Part shown: piece by piece, positions 18,355 through 27,925 of the stretch | How the letters are laid out: every line of letters begins with the position of its first letter | Position numbering within the stretch: position 1 is the first letter of the stretch | From: Verrucolacustris sp044348085 | GTDB taxonomy: Bacteria; Verrucomicrobiota; Verrucomicrobiia; Methylacidiphilales; Verrucolacustridaceae | Direction: 5' to 3' | Assembly (NCBI GenBank): GCA_044348085.1 | Contig: JBIKTM010000001.1 | Location: forward strand, 124,001-188,000 | DNA length: 64,000 bases | Position numbers and translations under genes: made by a program | The notes under the pieces: generated by a model | Seen by the model: the letters and a program-made list of their open reading frames with translations, nothing else | Told to the model about the DNA's origin: nothing | Database searches by the model: none

Positions 18355-18921
18355 CTACTTTGTTTTCACCTTTTTTCTTACGACCTTATCGATCGCCTCA
18401 ACAATTTCCACTACAGGCGCCATTCGGCCAGGACCCTCGACTCCACAAGCTAACCGACCCTCCGCTGGCCCAACCCACCCTACCCCCCGTTGCCCCAGCA
18501 ACTTCACGTTCGACTGTGTCGCTGCATGCTTCCACATGTTCGTATTCATAGCGGGCACCATGATCACAGGGGCTTCGGTCGCCAAAAGCACTGCTCCTAA
18601 AACATCGCCTGCCAACCCGTGCGCTGTCTTGGCGATGCAGTCCGCACTCGCGGGTGCCACTACCACCACATCCGCCTCACGTGCCAGATCTAAATGCCCC
18701 ATCCGCCCCTCCTTTCCCTCCTCCCACAAAGAAGTGTGCACTGAACGATGGGTCAGCGCCGCCAAAGTCAACGCAGGTAAAAACCGTTCGCCGTCCGCTG
18801 TCAAAACCGCATGCACGTCCCATCCCTTCTGAACCATTGCACTCGCCAGATCTGCGGCTCGGAATGCCGCGATAGAGCCCGTCACCCCCAAAACCACGCA
18901 AGGACGTTTTGTTTCAGCCAT
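18355..18921 (-). CDS. coaC: Phosphopantothenoylcysteine decarboxylase (CoaC-type flavoprotein)
   Basis: HFCD-family flavoprotein. Visible signatures are GVTGSIAAFRAADL at the N-terminus, the PAMNTNMW substrate-recognition motif, and the LACGVEGPGRM loop carrying the catalytic Cys. At 188 residues it has only the decarboxylase half; the CoaB synthetase domain usually fused in CoaBC is absent and not found next door. It overlaps gmk by eight bases, the familiar gmk-coaBC neighbourhood, but rpoZ, often between them, is missing. Confidence 0.88.
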   Translation of the reverse strand: MAETKRPCVVLGVTGSIAAFRAADLASAMVQKGWDVHAVLTADGERFLPALTLAALTHRSVHTSLWEEGKEGRMGHLDLAREADVVVVAPASADCIAKTAHGLAGDVLGAVLLATEAPVIMVPAMNTNMWKHAATQSNVKLLGQRGVGWVGPAEGRLACGVEGPGRMAPVVEIVEAIDKVVRKKVKTK

Positions 18922-19546
18922 GTTGGAGATCGAGCCTCCGACTCAAATATCTTTCCGCTCGGATAATTGCACGAAACTTGATCAGGTCTTCCTCCATGGA
19001 GCTACTTAAAATCGTATACCGATAGCTCTTCCAATCCGCCATCTCCCCGTCCGCAGCCTGAATCCGAGTCGCTATCTGCTTCGCATTCTCCGTCCCCCTA
19101 CCTTCCAACCTCCTCTTAAGTTCCCCTAAATCAGGGGGCATTATAAAAATATCCGCCAAAGCCGCTTTAATTTTTGCGTCTTGGCTGGCCCGAATCTGCC
19201 GTGCTCCCTGCACATCAATATCCAACAACACATCGCGACCCTCAGCCAAATGCTTTAAAACAGGTGTTTTGGGTGTCCCGTAATATTCACCGTACACATC
19301 GGCCGTCTCCAACATTTCGCCCGCCTTCATACGCTTCTCAAACTCTGCTTTGCTTAAGAAAAAGTAGTCCGCCCCGTCCTTCTCACCAGGCCGAATCGGA
19401 CGTGTGGTACAACTGATCGAATAGACTAGGTCAGGAGTCTGACGTACATGCGTACAAAGAGTTGTCTTCCCAGTGCCCGAGGGCGCGGAAACAACAAAGA
19501 GAATTCCAGAGCGCGTAAAATTATTCAAGATTGGCCGCCTGTTCAC
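18914..19546 (-). CDS. gmk: Guanylate kinase
   Basis: Phosphorylates GMP to GDP. The P-loop SAPSGTGKTTL and the GMP-binding CTTRPIRPGEKDGADYFF segment are plain. The start is uncertain: GTG at 19546 or TTG at 19528, both overlapping the end of yicC; the second would begin NNFTRSGILF close to the family start. Confidence 0.95.
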   Translation of the reverse strand: MNRRPILNNFTRSGILFVVSAPSGTGKTTLCTHVRQTPDLVYSISCTTRPIRPGEKDGADYFFLSKAEFEKRMKAGEMLETADVYGEYYGTPKTPVLKHLAEGRDVLLDIDVQGARQIRASQDAKIKAALADIFIMPPDLGELKRRLEGRGTENAKQIATRIQAADGEMADWKSYRYTILSSSMEEDLIKFRAIIRAERYLSRRLDLQHG

Positions 19547-20396
19547 GTAACTTCTCCAGTTCCGATTTAAAACCTATGGCTAATCTCGTTAAACCTAAAT
19601 CTCCGGATTTGGATCCCACCGTATTCACCTCACGCTGCAATTCCTGGATAAGAAACTCCAAGGTGCGACCCCCAGGCGCCCTCGTGCTCGCCAACCCAAC
19701 TGCCTCCATGAGATGAGCCCGAATCCGACCCAATTCCTCCGTTACATCACCCCGATCCGCCGCCGTCGTCACCTCCCGAACCACCCGTTCCGGTTCCAAC
19801 ATCACTCCCGCCTCCCCCGCCAATTCCTGAATTCGAGCACAAATCCGTTGTCCCTGCTTTTTTCTCATCTCACCTGCCGCCTTTTCCATTTTTTTGCGAA
19901 TCCCGTCCATCTTTTGCAAGTGGATGCGCAACCCGGCAACCATCCTCACACCTTCCCGTTCTCGTGATTCCACCATTTTCCTTACCGCACTTCGAATTCC
20001 TGCCAAAATCTTTCGGTCATCTGCTGGAACAACCATAGGCCCCGAACTCACGACAACCCCAGGTAAACCCAAAAGATCCGACCAAGAGGGACCACCCTGC
20101 ACCCCTAGTTTTTTTCCTGCACTCTTCAACTGTACTGCATAGGCCGAAGCCTTGCTTAGATCTAAACTTCGGGCCTGACGATTCGCACCAGCCTCAAGGT
20201 GAAGGGCCACTGTTACTTTTCCGCGTGCCACTGCATCCGCTACATCTTCGCGAATCTGTCGCTCTAAACGCGCAAGATCTCCAGGTGTGAAAACAACAAC
20301 CTCAAGTCCTCTTTTGTTAACCGAGGAGACCTCAATTCGGATTCGGGCATGTTGGGTCGCCACCTCGATAGAACCAAAACCGGTCATGCTACGCAT
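19521..20396 (-). CDS. yicC: YicC-family endoribonuclease
   Basis: The protein begins MRSMTGFGS and ends in a QREVNTVGSKSGD...ELEKLREQ tail, both hallmarks of the YicC family (290 residues is the usual length). YicC has been reported as an endoribonuclease involved in RNA turnover. The yicC-gmk order with overlapping ends is common in bacteria and supports both calls. Confidence 0.92.
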   Translation of the reverse strand: MRSMTGFGSIEVATQHARIRIEVSSVNKRGLEVVVFTPGDLARLERQIREDVADAVARGKVTVALHLEAGANRQARSLDLSKASAYAVQLKSAGKKLGVQGGPSWSDLLGLPGVVVSSGPMVVPADDRKILAGIRSAVRKMVESREREGVRMVAGLRIHLQKMDGIRKKMEKAAGEMRKKQGQRICARIQELAGEAGVMLEPERVVREVTTAADRGDVTEELGRIRAHLMEAVGLASTRAPGGRTLEFLIQELQREVNTVGSKSGDLGLTRLAIGFKSELEKLREQAANLE

Positions 20397-20446
20397 CTTG
20401 AAATCCTAAAGGGAACGCCCCGCGACTGAAACCCTTTTCAACCGCC

Positions 20447-23400
20447 TCACCACTTAAATAAATTCCCCACCCCCTGCAAGATGGCCCCCGCAGGCTGAGT
20501 CGCGGCCCCAGCTGCACTCCCAGCCGCACCCCCAGCCCCTTGTAAAATACCTACAGGTGCATTGATCAGTAGATTAATTCCAGCCTCTGCCAACATCTTC
20601 GAAACATCCATATTCACCTTAGGATCCTGAATCGTTCCCGTGATCGTGGCCGAACCAGGAATTTTCGTGTAGTAATCGTTGCTTGATCCAACCAGCTGGG
20701 TCATCACGCCCTGCAGTTGCCCGCTGCTCTGCATCGCCTCCTTGGTCAAAGCAAACTTCAAATTAAAATCCAACGTTTGGCTCCACCAATTAAGCCAACC
20801 GTCCAGATTGGCCGACAACGCCGTTCCGCTGACTTTCAGGTCGGGCACGTTGATCCGTTCTCCCTGCAAAGTGAAGTTCGAGCCTAAATCATTAATCTCA
20901 CTTCCTGCGATAAAACTGGATCCCAAAAAAGTTCCCGCCGCCACTAACGCCTTCCTTAAGGACGGCAGCCGCTCCAAGTGTGCTTGATACAAACGAAAGC
21001 TACCCTGCCCGCTCAATGACTTTCGCAACTCCTCCAAAGTCGGTTTTGCCGCCTGAGCTGCCATTTGCAAATCGATCCAACCCCCGATCGGCCCATTCGC
21101 ATCCGTGATTACATTCCCTAAAATCGCACCCAGCGGGAACTTGTTCATGACTAGATTCGCTTGGAAAGGTTGATTCGATCCCGTGGTCTGAACGAGCGAA
21201 GCCCGAATCACCCCCCCCTTGACCTGCACCACCGAAGGCTCCAAATAAATTCCTTCAGGCCCCCTACGGAACCGAGGAACGCGAATCGGCCCGACCTCTG
21301 CCTCCTCCACAATGATTTTCGCCAAATCCAAGCTGAGATCTACCTTCCAAGGATCGGCAACCGGGGGCGGTGTCCCAGCCACGGGCTTGGCATTTCGAAT
21401 TCTCTCTGTCTGAGCCAGAAGACCCCGTAAGTCGAGCGTCCCTCCCCTGAACTGAGCCGTTACCGAGTTTTTCCCTGCCCGAAGGGTAGGAATTATAACG
21501 GGGTCGTCTTTATATTTGGTCGAAACCAGAGTTCCATCTTTGAAAGCCAAACTTTTTGTTCGAGTGTCGTAATCAAAGCTACCACTGAGTCCAAATGAAA
21601 TATCCTCCTCCTTTAGATTCTCAACCAAGCGCGCTCCCACCAAACTCAAATCCAACTCACCACTTCCCCCATACTCAGCAGGTTGCCAGAACCCAGGGCC
21701 AAGAATCACATCTCCATCCACCCAGCGACTAGGCTCGAGCCAAGGATTAACAAGCCAAGCTACCCAACCCTCAGAGAACCGCGCACCTTCCCACGCCCAT
21801 GCACCATCACGCGTCCATGTCAGTTTACTTAATGATAAATTCCCATTTGCGCTCTTTGCGGTTAACTCCACCTCCTTGATCGCTTGGCAACCTTGATTCC
21901 AACTCAAAATGCCTTGGCTGCGCACCTCAGCCCCAGTCACACCACCTCGCCCCACAGGCCCACCCGAGAAATCGGGGATTACCACACTATATCCAATCGT
22001 TCGTCCCCCATCCTTTAAATCCCCCACCTCAGCCTGAAGAGTCATTGAACCACCAGAAATATTTTCAGATATCCCCACCCAAACATTTTTTAATATACCC
22101 AAGTCAACGGTTCCCTTCACCAAGAGGGCTGGTCGGTTCTCCCTCTGTACGCTGCAGTTCAACCAACTTTTCCCGCCTTTCTGCACATCAAGACTCGCAC
22201 GAGGAACATTCACCTCCCCCCTATCTCCCAACGTGAGGCCCGCCTTAAGTCTTACTTGATTCTCTTGAAGCTGAATTCGAGGTAGGTCGATTGTAAAATC
22301 TGGGATATCCAATTCTACGTCACCTTCAAATTTTCCCTTTTTCGGATCACATCGTACTTTCACAAAGCCCGATGAGGTTCCCATGAGGGACGTCTCTTTT
22401 GCATTCGGGAAAATAAGAGGCCCGAATAAACCGATCGGCCAACCTGTGTATTCAACCGAACCCGTTGCGACCTCCTGCCCCCCAGGTCGCCACTCGCCTT
22501 TTCCTACTTTTTCCAGTGTCATAACTTGATCCAAAGAAGCCTTCAAAGCGTCACTCCCATCTCGATGGCGTGCTTGGAGTGACAACTCCTCTACAGATAG
22601 CTTTCCTGAACTTCCCGAAGGCCAAGTCGCCTGAACTCCACCCTGAATTGAGGAAAAATCAACCAACCTCGACTGCTCTGGAGTCCCTGTCTCCACCGTA
22701 ATCGCTCCATCCATTTTCGCCCTCACTCGATCCTGACTCCCCTGCCTCTCAAAATGAAAAAATCCCGAACCCGCCGCTGTCTGCCACTTCCAGTTGGGAG
22801 TTACCAAACCTAGAATCGGCACGAGACACGACGACTCAACCCTCATAATCTCCAAATCTCCCTTGCCCTCTCCTTTGGACGGTGTCCACTCCACAACCCC
22901 CTTGCTATTGAGTAAAACTTGGCCTCCTCGATCCGCCTGCCCAACAAATTCAGGCAACCTCCACTGACCAGCTTGATGGATCACTTCAGACGACACTCTC
23001 GCTCGCCAAGGAGTCGCTACCTCTCCAGCCCAATGCATATTGTCTAACGACAGAGAAACCAACCCCTTCCCCTGATCCTGTAAATTCCCAGAGAACTCCA
23101 AATGCAACTTTACTAGCCCTGAATCAGGCCAAAGTTTTGCACCCGACCACGCTTGGCCTAAGCCTGCCAATCCCCCCTCCCCATCGGCTATCACCCAACC
23201 CTGCCGCTTCGATACATCCCACTCAGCCGTTACTTTTCCTTTTAAATCCTGAGCCTCACCCCCCGCCCAAGCCGCCTGAAAATTCGCCTCCTCCAAACGA
23301 ATTTTTTTTCCTCCCTCGAAAATACCTCGAAACTGCACTCCAACAGACTCCCCCTGCAGATCCCCCTGAATCCAATCTCCACTGGCTCGCATCGCACGGC

Positions 23401-24766
23401 TCGTAATGCTCCCGGCCACTTGAATGCTTCCGCCCTGAATCTTTGCCTCTCCTTTCGCCGAAAGCTGTCCACCCTGAACTTTTAGATTTTTTGGCGACAC
23501 AAAGAGAGGGACAACTGCAGCTAACTCCATTCCTTGAGAAGCCCACTGCAAGGTCGCGGTCTCAGTCGACTTCGGAAGAGCATCCTGAAAACAGAACTCT
23601 GCAGGACGATCCAAGCTCGCCTGCAAATCTCTTGCACCCCCCTTTTGTCCGAGTTCGACCTGAAAGTTTTTGATCCGAAGATTTTTACCTTCTGATGTCC
23701 AGGCGCCTTCAACACTTCCCGAAAATTCAGCAGGACGCGCGGGCCACAACAGACCTAAGCCCGATACAATCTGCACCCCTTGCCCCTGCAATTTTGCCCT
23801 TCCTTGAACGGGCTTATGATCTCCTCCCTCAAGGTGAATCACACCCCCAAGATTTCCCCCAACCGATTTCACACCCCGACTTTGGAATAGAACCCCCACC
23901 ACGTCTAAATCCACAGGATCAAGTGAAAGATCCAGACCCCAATCCCCGACCCGATTCCATTGCCCGGTCGCAGAGGTCGCCACCTTCACCCCTCCCACTC
24001 CCTCCCAAGCGCCGTGCATCTTTTCCATTTTCCAATCACCATCCGGGGAACTACTGATTTGCCCTTGCAAGACCAGCCGGCACGGAGCCACCAACTCCAC
24101 AGGAGGAAAATCAACCACGGTGTTTAAATCTACGGTTAGCTGCCCATCCCAAAGGGCCAACTTCCCTACCCCCACGCTTTTCTGTGCCTGAAATCCTGCC
24201 GAGCCAGTCAACTCCTCTTGGCCGCGCCCGTTCCAAGAAAGTTTGTCGATCTTTCCCTGAATTTCACGGGGTGATTGACCATCCCACCCCTTTGCCTGCA
24301 CTTTGACCCTGCCCAGAATCCAAGCTCCTGCTCCTTTTCGTATTCTGCCCTCAATAATTTCAAGATTTGCTTCCCGTAAGGTGAAGGGAATTTCAGGTAA
24401 AGATTGGCTTGCAGAACTCTCATCCCACTCAAGATCAATCAACCCAAACTTAAAATCCGCCTCAATAATTTCAGGTTTTCCCGTCAGCAAGCTCTCCAAA
24501 TCCAGAAGAACCAGTGCCGAATCCAGATCAACACGAGACTTCGCAGGGTTCACTAACTCCATTCCCTCGATCTGAAGTTTGCCCAAAGGGGTGAGGCGAG
24601 CCGATTCCGCTCTTGCTTTCCAACCCACCGCACGAGCCGCCAAAGGGAGGGTCACCCCCCGAAATACGTTAGGCTCGAAAAGTAACGTAAAGATTACCCC
24701 AAAAAGCCCAAGAATTACCGTCCCAATAAATTTTAAAAACCCTCCGAACTTCATCTTCTCCATCAT
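20447..24766 (-). CDS. Giant AsmA/TamB/YdbH-like envelope protein
   Basis: A 1439-residue protein with one N-terminal transmembrane anchor (about residues 8-28, FLKFIGTVILGLFGVIFTLLF) and then long beta-rich sequence without cysteines clusters. Toward the C-terminus (about 1200-1400) it shows the features of the AsmA-like/YdbH C-terminal region: a G-x-x-G-x-I-D-L-x-M segment, a short helical part and a final test-like block ITGTIQDPKVNMD. Family knowledge: these proteins bridge inner and outer membranes and are implicated in phospholipid transport. Assignment to a specific subfamily is not possible by eye. It is the first gene of the yicC-gmk-coaC-acs run. Confidence 0.75.
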   Translation of the reverse strand: MMEKMKFGGFLKFIGTVILGLFGVIFTLLFEPNVFRGVTLPLAARAVGWKARAESARLTPLGKLQIEGMELVNPAKSRVDLDSALVLLDLESLLTGKPEIIEADFKFGLIDLEWDESSASQSLPEIPFTLREANLEIIEGRIRKGAGAWILGRVKVQAKGWDGQSPREIQGKIDKLSWNGRGQEELTGSAGFQAQKSVGVGKLALWDGQLTVDLNTVVDFPPVELVAPCRLVLQGQISSSPDGDWKMEKMHGAWEGVGGVKVATSATGQWNRVGDWGLDLSLDPVDLDVVGVLFQSRGVKSVGGNLGGVIHLEGGDHKPVQGRAKLQGQGVQIVSGLGLLWPARPAEFSGSVEGAWTSEGKNLRIKNFQVELGQKGGARDLQASLDRPAEFCFQDALPKSTETATLQWASQGMELAAVVPLFVSPKNLKVQGGQLSAKGEAKIQGGSIQVAGSITSRAMRASGDWIQGDLQGESVGVQFRGIFEGGKKIRLEEANFQAAWAGGEAQDLKGKVTAEWDVSKRQGWVIADGEGGLAGLGQAWSGAKLWPDSGLVKLHLEFSGNLQDQGKGLVSLSLDNMHWAGEVATPWRARVSSEVIHQAGQWRLPEFVGQADRGGQVLLNSKGVVEWTPSKGEGKGDLEIMRVESSCLVPILGLVTPNWKWQTAAGSGFFHFERQGSQDRVRAKMDGAITVETGTPEQSRLVDFSSIQGGVQATWPSGSSGKLSVEELSLQARHRDGSDALKASLDQVMTLEKVGKGEWRPGGQEVATGSVEYTGWPIGLFGPLIFPNAKETSLMGTSSGFVKVRCDPKKGKFEGDVELDIPDFTIDLPRIQLQENQVRLKAGLTLGDRGEVNVPRASLDVQKGGKSWLNCSVQRENRPALLVKGTVDLGILKNVWVGISENISGGSMTLQAEVGDLKDGGRTIGYSVVIPDFSGGPVGRGGVTGAEVRSQGILSWNQGCQAIKEVELTAKSANGNLSLSKLTWTRDGAWAWEGARFSEGWVAWLVNPWLEPSRWVDGDVILGPGFWQPAEYGGSGELDLSLVGARLVENLKEEDISFGLSGSFDYDTRTKSLAFKDGTLVSTKYKDDPVIIPTLRAGKNSVTAQFRGGTLDLRGLLAQTERIRNAKPVAGTPPPVADPWKVDLSLDLAKIIVEEAEVGPIRVPRFRRGPEGIYLEPSVVQVKGGVIRASLVQTTGSNQPFQANLVMNKFPLGAILGNVITDANGPIGGWIDLQMAAQAAKPTLEELRKSLSGQGSFRLYQAHLERLPSLRKALVAAGTFLGSSFIAGSEINDLGSNFTLQGERINVPDLKVSGTALSANLDGWLNWWSQTLDFNLKFALTKEAMQSSGQLQGVMTQLVGSSNDYYTKIPGSATITGTIQDPKVNMDVSKMLAEAGINLLINAPVGILQGAGGAAGSAAGAATQPAGAILQGVGNLFKW

Positions 24767-24847
24767 GCCTCATGACCCCCCGTTGCCGCAATCTCTCCCC
24801 ACCGACAAGAACTCGCCTCTTTACAGAAATTCTCTTAACTCAAATAG

Positions 24848-25693
24848 ATGCACTGCTTGCTGCTTGCCCTACTCCTCTCGGCTTCTCTGGGCCTAAACGC
24901 CGCCAATGAGGCACCCGACCTTCGTGCATTGGCGAAGCAAACTCGCCCTGCGGTCTACCTGCTTGTACTTCAAGACGAGGACGGAAAAACCATCGGCGCA
25001 GGAACAGGTTTTCTAGTTTCCTCTGATGGACTTCTTGTCACCAATCAGCATGTCGTTGCTGAAGCTCACACCATCATTGCAAAAGCGGAAAATGGAGGCC
25101 TATTTCCCGTTACACGAATTATAGCCACTGATCCTAGAAACGACCTCGCACTCATTCAATTCGATGCAAAAGACTTACCTTTTCTCACTCTTGCACCTGA
25201 TGGATCGGCTGAGGCGGGAACCCGTATTGCAATTATCGGAAGCCCTTTAGGGCTAGAGGGAACCCTGACCGAAGGCATCGTATCCGCCCGCCGTCGCCTA
25301 CCAAAGGAGAAGCGCGATGTACTTCAAATCAGCGCCCCAATATCTCAAGGTTCAAGCGGATCCCCTGTTCTGGACTCCCAAGGCCGCGTGATTGGTGTTG
25401 CATCTTTTCTCTTACAAGATGGCCAGGCATTAAACTTCGCCTCTCCCTCCGAACAGCTTCGTAAGCTCCTTGGCAAAAGAACCCTCAAGACAACACCACC
25501 GCCCTCCCTTCAAAAGAATCCGCCAGCAACGTACACCGTAAAGCAAGGCGATACCCTGATTCAGATCTCCCGTGAGCTGGAGAAACAAGGTGTCTCTGCC
25601 ACAGCAGAGCAGATTCGTACACTAAACCAAATCCCGAAAAGCTCTGTGATTCGCCCAGGCCAAGTCTTGCGAATCCCACAGTCCCAACCTTGA
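24848..25693 (+). CDS. Secreted trypsin-like serine protease with C-terminal LysM
   Basis: A signal peptide (MHCLLLALLLSASLGLNA) is followed by an HtrA-like S1C protease domain with His in TNQHVV, Asp in PRNDLAL and Ser in SQGSSGSPV, the complete triad. Where HtrA proteases carry PDZ domains, this one has a LysM module at about residues 229-277 (YTVKQGDTLIQISREL..VIRPGQVLRIP), which would bind peptidoglycan. The product is therefore probably a wall-bound periplasmic protease. Its stop overlaps the TTG start of the next gene. Confidence 0.88.
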   Translation: MHCLLLALLLSASLGLNAANEAPDLRALAKQTRPAVYLLVLQDEDGKTIGAGTGFLVSSDGLLVTNQHVVAEAHTIIAKAENGGLFPVTRIIATDPRNDLALIQFDAKDLPFLTLAPDGSAEAGTRIAIIGSPLGLEGTLTEGIVSARRRLPKEKRDVLQISAPISQGSSGSPVLDSQGRVIGVASFLLQDGQALNFASPSEQLRKLLGKRTLKTTPPPSLQKNPPATYTVKQGDTLIQISRELEKQGVSATAEQIRTLNQIPKSSVIRPGQVLRIPQSQP

Positions 25694-26634
25694 AAAGTTC
25701 CCGCTTTGCTCTTCGGCCGACACGTTCGCTTGGTTTTCTAAGCCAGACTTTTTATGCAACCCGCACGGGTGATCCTAAGGGTTACATTCTAAAGGTCGGA
25801 ACCAATATTGCAGAACAGAAACGGTGGGCCAAAGAACTTCATGTTTTTGATAGAGAACTTGCGGCGTACCGCCTGCTCAGCCCTTTCCGCGGAAAGCGCT
25901 CGCCCAGCTTGTATTACGGGACCACTGCGGATCACGGATCGGATGGTCTCCTTTTGATGGAGGAGATAAAAAACGCTCGAAACATCGATCAGATCCGTGG
26001 ACTTGAATGGAAAGATTTACGCTCCGCCGTACTCGCTATAGCGCAAATCCACGCACATTTCTGGAACTCCCCCGCTTTGAAAAAAACTAAAGGCTTGCCC
26101 CTGCATCACTACATGCGCGCCCATCAGTTGAAACAGAACCTTCCCCGATTCCTGCGCTGGGCCAATCTTTCAGACGAAAATAAGGATCTCTTCTCCACAC
26201 TACCCGATCGCGTCCCTTCCGTTCTGGCACGTCTAAAGAAATGCCCTTTCACTCTCGTTCATGGGGATCTCCGATCAGACAACATTTTCTTTCAAAGAAA
26301 AACAGTTCGCTTTATCGATTGGGGCCTCTCGTTTGTCGGATGCCCAGCCTTTGACCTCGCTCGACTCGCCGGAGGCAGCTCACGAACCCCCCTTACCTTA
26401 ATGCAACATGTGGAGCTATTTAACCTCTGGCACCGTGAACTTCTTCGACACAAAGTACGGAACTATCCATCTCACGAAGCTTGGCAAGATTACCGCGATG
26501 CTGTTCTTCTAACTCTCACCATCCCAGTCACCAACGCACCTACCCTCGCAAAGTTTTCTACCCGGGGTCATAAAATGGCAAAACTCATCACAACCCGATT
26601 CATTTTTGCCTCACACCAATTAGGAATCTTGTAA
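25690..26634 (+). CDS. Aminoglycoside phosphotransferase-like small-molecule kinase
   Basis: APH/choline-kinase fold: the Brenner motif V-H-G-D-L-R-S-D-N (catalytic Asp) and the metal-binding R-F-I-D-W-G-L are both present, as is an N-terminal lysine-containing KGYILKVG strand. The substrate is unknown; family members phosphorylate sugars, choline, or antibiotics. The start is TTG, overlapping the protease stop as TTGA; the only in-frame ATG lies far inside the domain. Co-transcription with the protease is likely. Confidence 0.8.
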   Translation: MKSSRFALRPTRSLGFLSQTFYATRTGDPKGYILKVGTNIAEQKRWAKELHVFDRELAAYRLLSPFRGKRSPSLYYGTTADHGSDGLLLMEEIKNARNIDQIRGLEWKDLRSAVLAIAQIHAHFWNSPALKKTKGLPLHHYMRAHQLKQNLPRFLRWANLSDENKDLFSTLPDRVPSVLARLKKCPFTLVHGDLRSDNIFFQRKTVRFIDWGLSFVGCPAFDLARLAGGSSRTPLTLMQHVELFNLWHRELLRHKVRNYPSHEAWQDYRDAVLLTLTIPVTNAPTLAKFSTRGHKMAKLITTRFIFASHQLGIL

Positions 26635-26651
26635 GGTCCAAATCTAGTTTT

Positions 26652-27860
26652 TTAATCCTTCAGCAAAAATCGGGCTGCCTCGTTCACATCCTTGTCCCCA
26701 CGTCCTGAAAGATTCACTAAAATAATCTGGTCCCTCTTCAAGCGTGGGGCCTCTTTCATGGCAAAGGCAACGCCGTGAGCCGTCTCCAACGCGGGCAAGA
26801 TACCCTCTATTTTTCCAAGGGTAGAAAAAGCATTCAGCGCCTCATCATCTGTCGCGTAAGTATATTCAGCACGACCAATCTCTCTTAAATGGCAATGTTC
26901 GGGCCCCACAGCCGCATAGTCCAAGCCTGCTGAAACCGAGTGAGTTGACTCAATCTGGCCATCCGCATCTTGCAGCAGGAATGATTTAGACCCTTGTAAT
27001 ACGCCAAGCTTCCCCCCCTGGAAGCGCGCTGCATGTCTACCAGGCTTAATTCCCTCACCCCCCGCCTCAACTCCCACCAATCGGACACCCGAATCATTCA
27101 AGAACGCATAAAAGATTCCAATCGCATTACTGCCTCCACCAACACATGCACAAATCACATCAGGAAGTTTCTCCTCTCTCTGCATCAATTGCGCGCGGGC
27201 CTCTTCCCCGATCACACGATGAAACTCGCGCACCATGTACGGATAAGGGTGCGCACCATATGCTGTGCCTAGGACGTAGTGAGTTGTCCGAACATTGGTA
27301 ACCCAATCCCGCATCGCCTCGTTCACCGCTTCCTTCAATGTTTTCTGACCACCCGTTACCCCCACCACCTTGGCTCCCAAAAGCCTCATTCGAGTCACAT
27401 TCAGCGCCTGTCTCCGCATGTCCTCTTCCCCCATGTAAATAATACACTCCATCCCATACCGTGCCGCCATGGTGGCCGTGGCAACTCCGTGCTGCCCAGC
27501 CCCCGTCTCGGCAATAATCCGCTTTTTGCCCATCCGACGGGCCAGAATCACTTGGCCAAGTGCATTGTTGATCTTGTGCGCTCCCGTATGAAGCAGGTCT
27601 TCCCTTTTCAGATAAATTTTTGCCCCGCCACACTGCTCGGTTAGTCGTTCCGCAAAGTAGAGGGGCGTGGGTCTACCAGTAAAATCACGCCTCATTTCCT
27701 TAAGTTCATGCAAAAAGGCTGGGTCTTTCTGAGCGCGAGCAAATTCGGCCGCCAACTCCTCGAGCGGGGCAACAAGCGTCTCTGGAACATACCTCCCCCC
27801 ATAGGCCCCAAAGTGACCTGACGCGTCCGGCATAGCCTTGGAATCGATGACTGTTCCCAT
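26652..27860 (-). CDS. trpB: Tryptophan synthase beta chain
   Basis: Joins indole and serine to make tryptophan. PLP-binding Lys is in LLHTGAHKINNALGQ; the phosphate-binding G-G-G-S-N-A loop and the C-terminal VNLSGRGDKD are also present. At 402 residues the length is normal for TrpB1. A later start (MPDASGHFG, residue 9) is possible. trpA, the usual next gene, is not here: the opposite-strand kinase gene ends 17 bases beyond it. Confidence 0.96.
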   Translation of the reverse strand: MGTVIDSKAMPDASGHFGAYGGRYVPETLVAPLEELAAEFARAQKDPAFLHELKEMRRDFTGRPTPLYFAERLTEQCGGAKIYLKREDLLHTGAHKINNALGQVILARRMGKKRIIAETGAGQHGVATATMAARYGMECIIYMGEEDMRRQALNVTRMRLLGAKVVGVTGGQKTLKEAVNEAMRDWVTNVRTTHYVLGTAYGAHPYPYMVREFHRVIGEEARAQLMQREEKLPDVICACVGGGSNAIGIFYAFLNDSGVRLVGVEAGGEGIKPGRHAARFQGGKLGVLQGSKSFLLQDADGQIESTHSVSAGLDYAAVGPEHCHLREIGRAEYTYATDDEALNAFSTLGKIEGILPALETAHGVAFAMKEAPRLKRDQIILVNLSGRGDKDVNEAARFLLKD

Positions 27861-27893
27861 CCTTGGACTCTACCTCAAAATCCCCCGATGAGA

Positions 27894-27925
27894 AACCTTC
27901 CTACTCCTACGAAATCAGGAAGGTT
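27894..27925 (-). repeat. Inverted repeat in the trpC-trpB gap
   Basis: AACCTTCCT and AGGAAGGTT form a perfect nine-base stem around a 14-base loop. One arm contains part of the trpC stop codon. On the minus strand the stem is followed by TCTCATC, not a U tract, so it resembles a processing or stability element more than a terminator. The 63-base gap contains nothing else I can name. Confidence 0.45.

Noticed and set aside
27861..27923. trp attenuator leader peptide
   Set aside because: The trpC-trpB gap has an inverted repeat, but no short ORF with Trp codons and no T tract after the stem.
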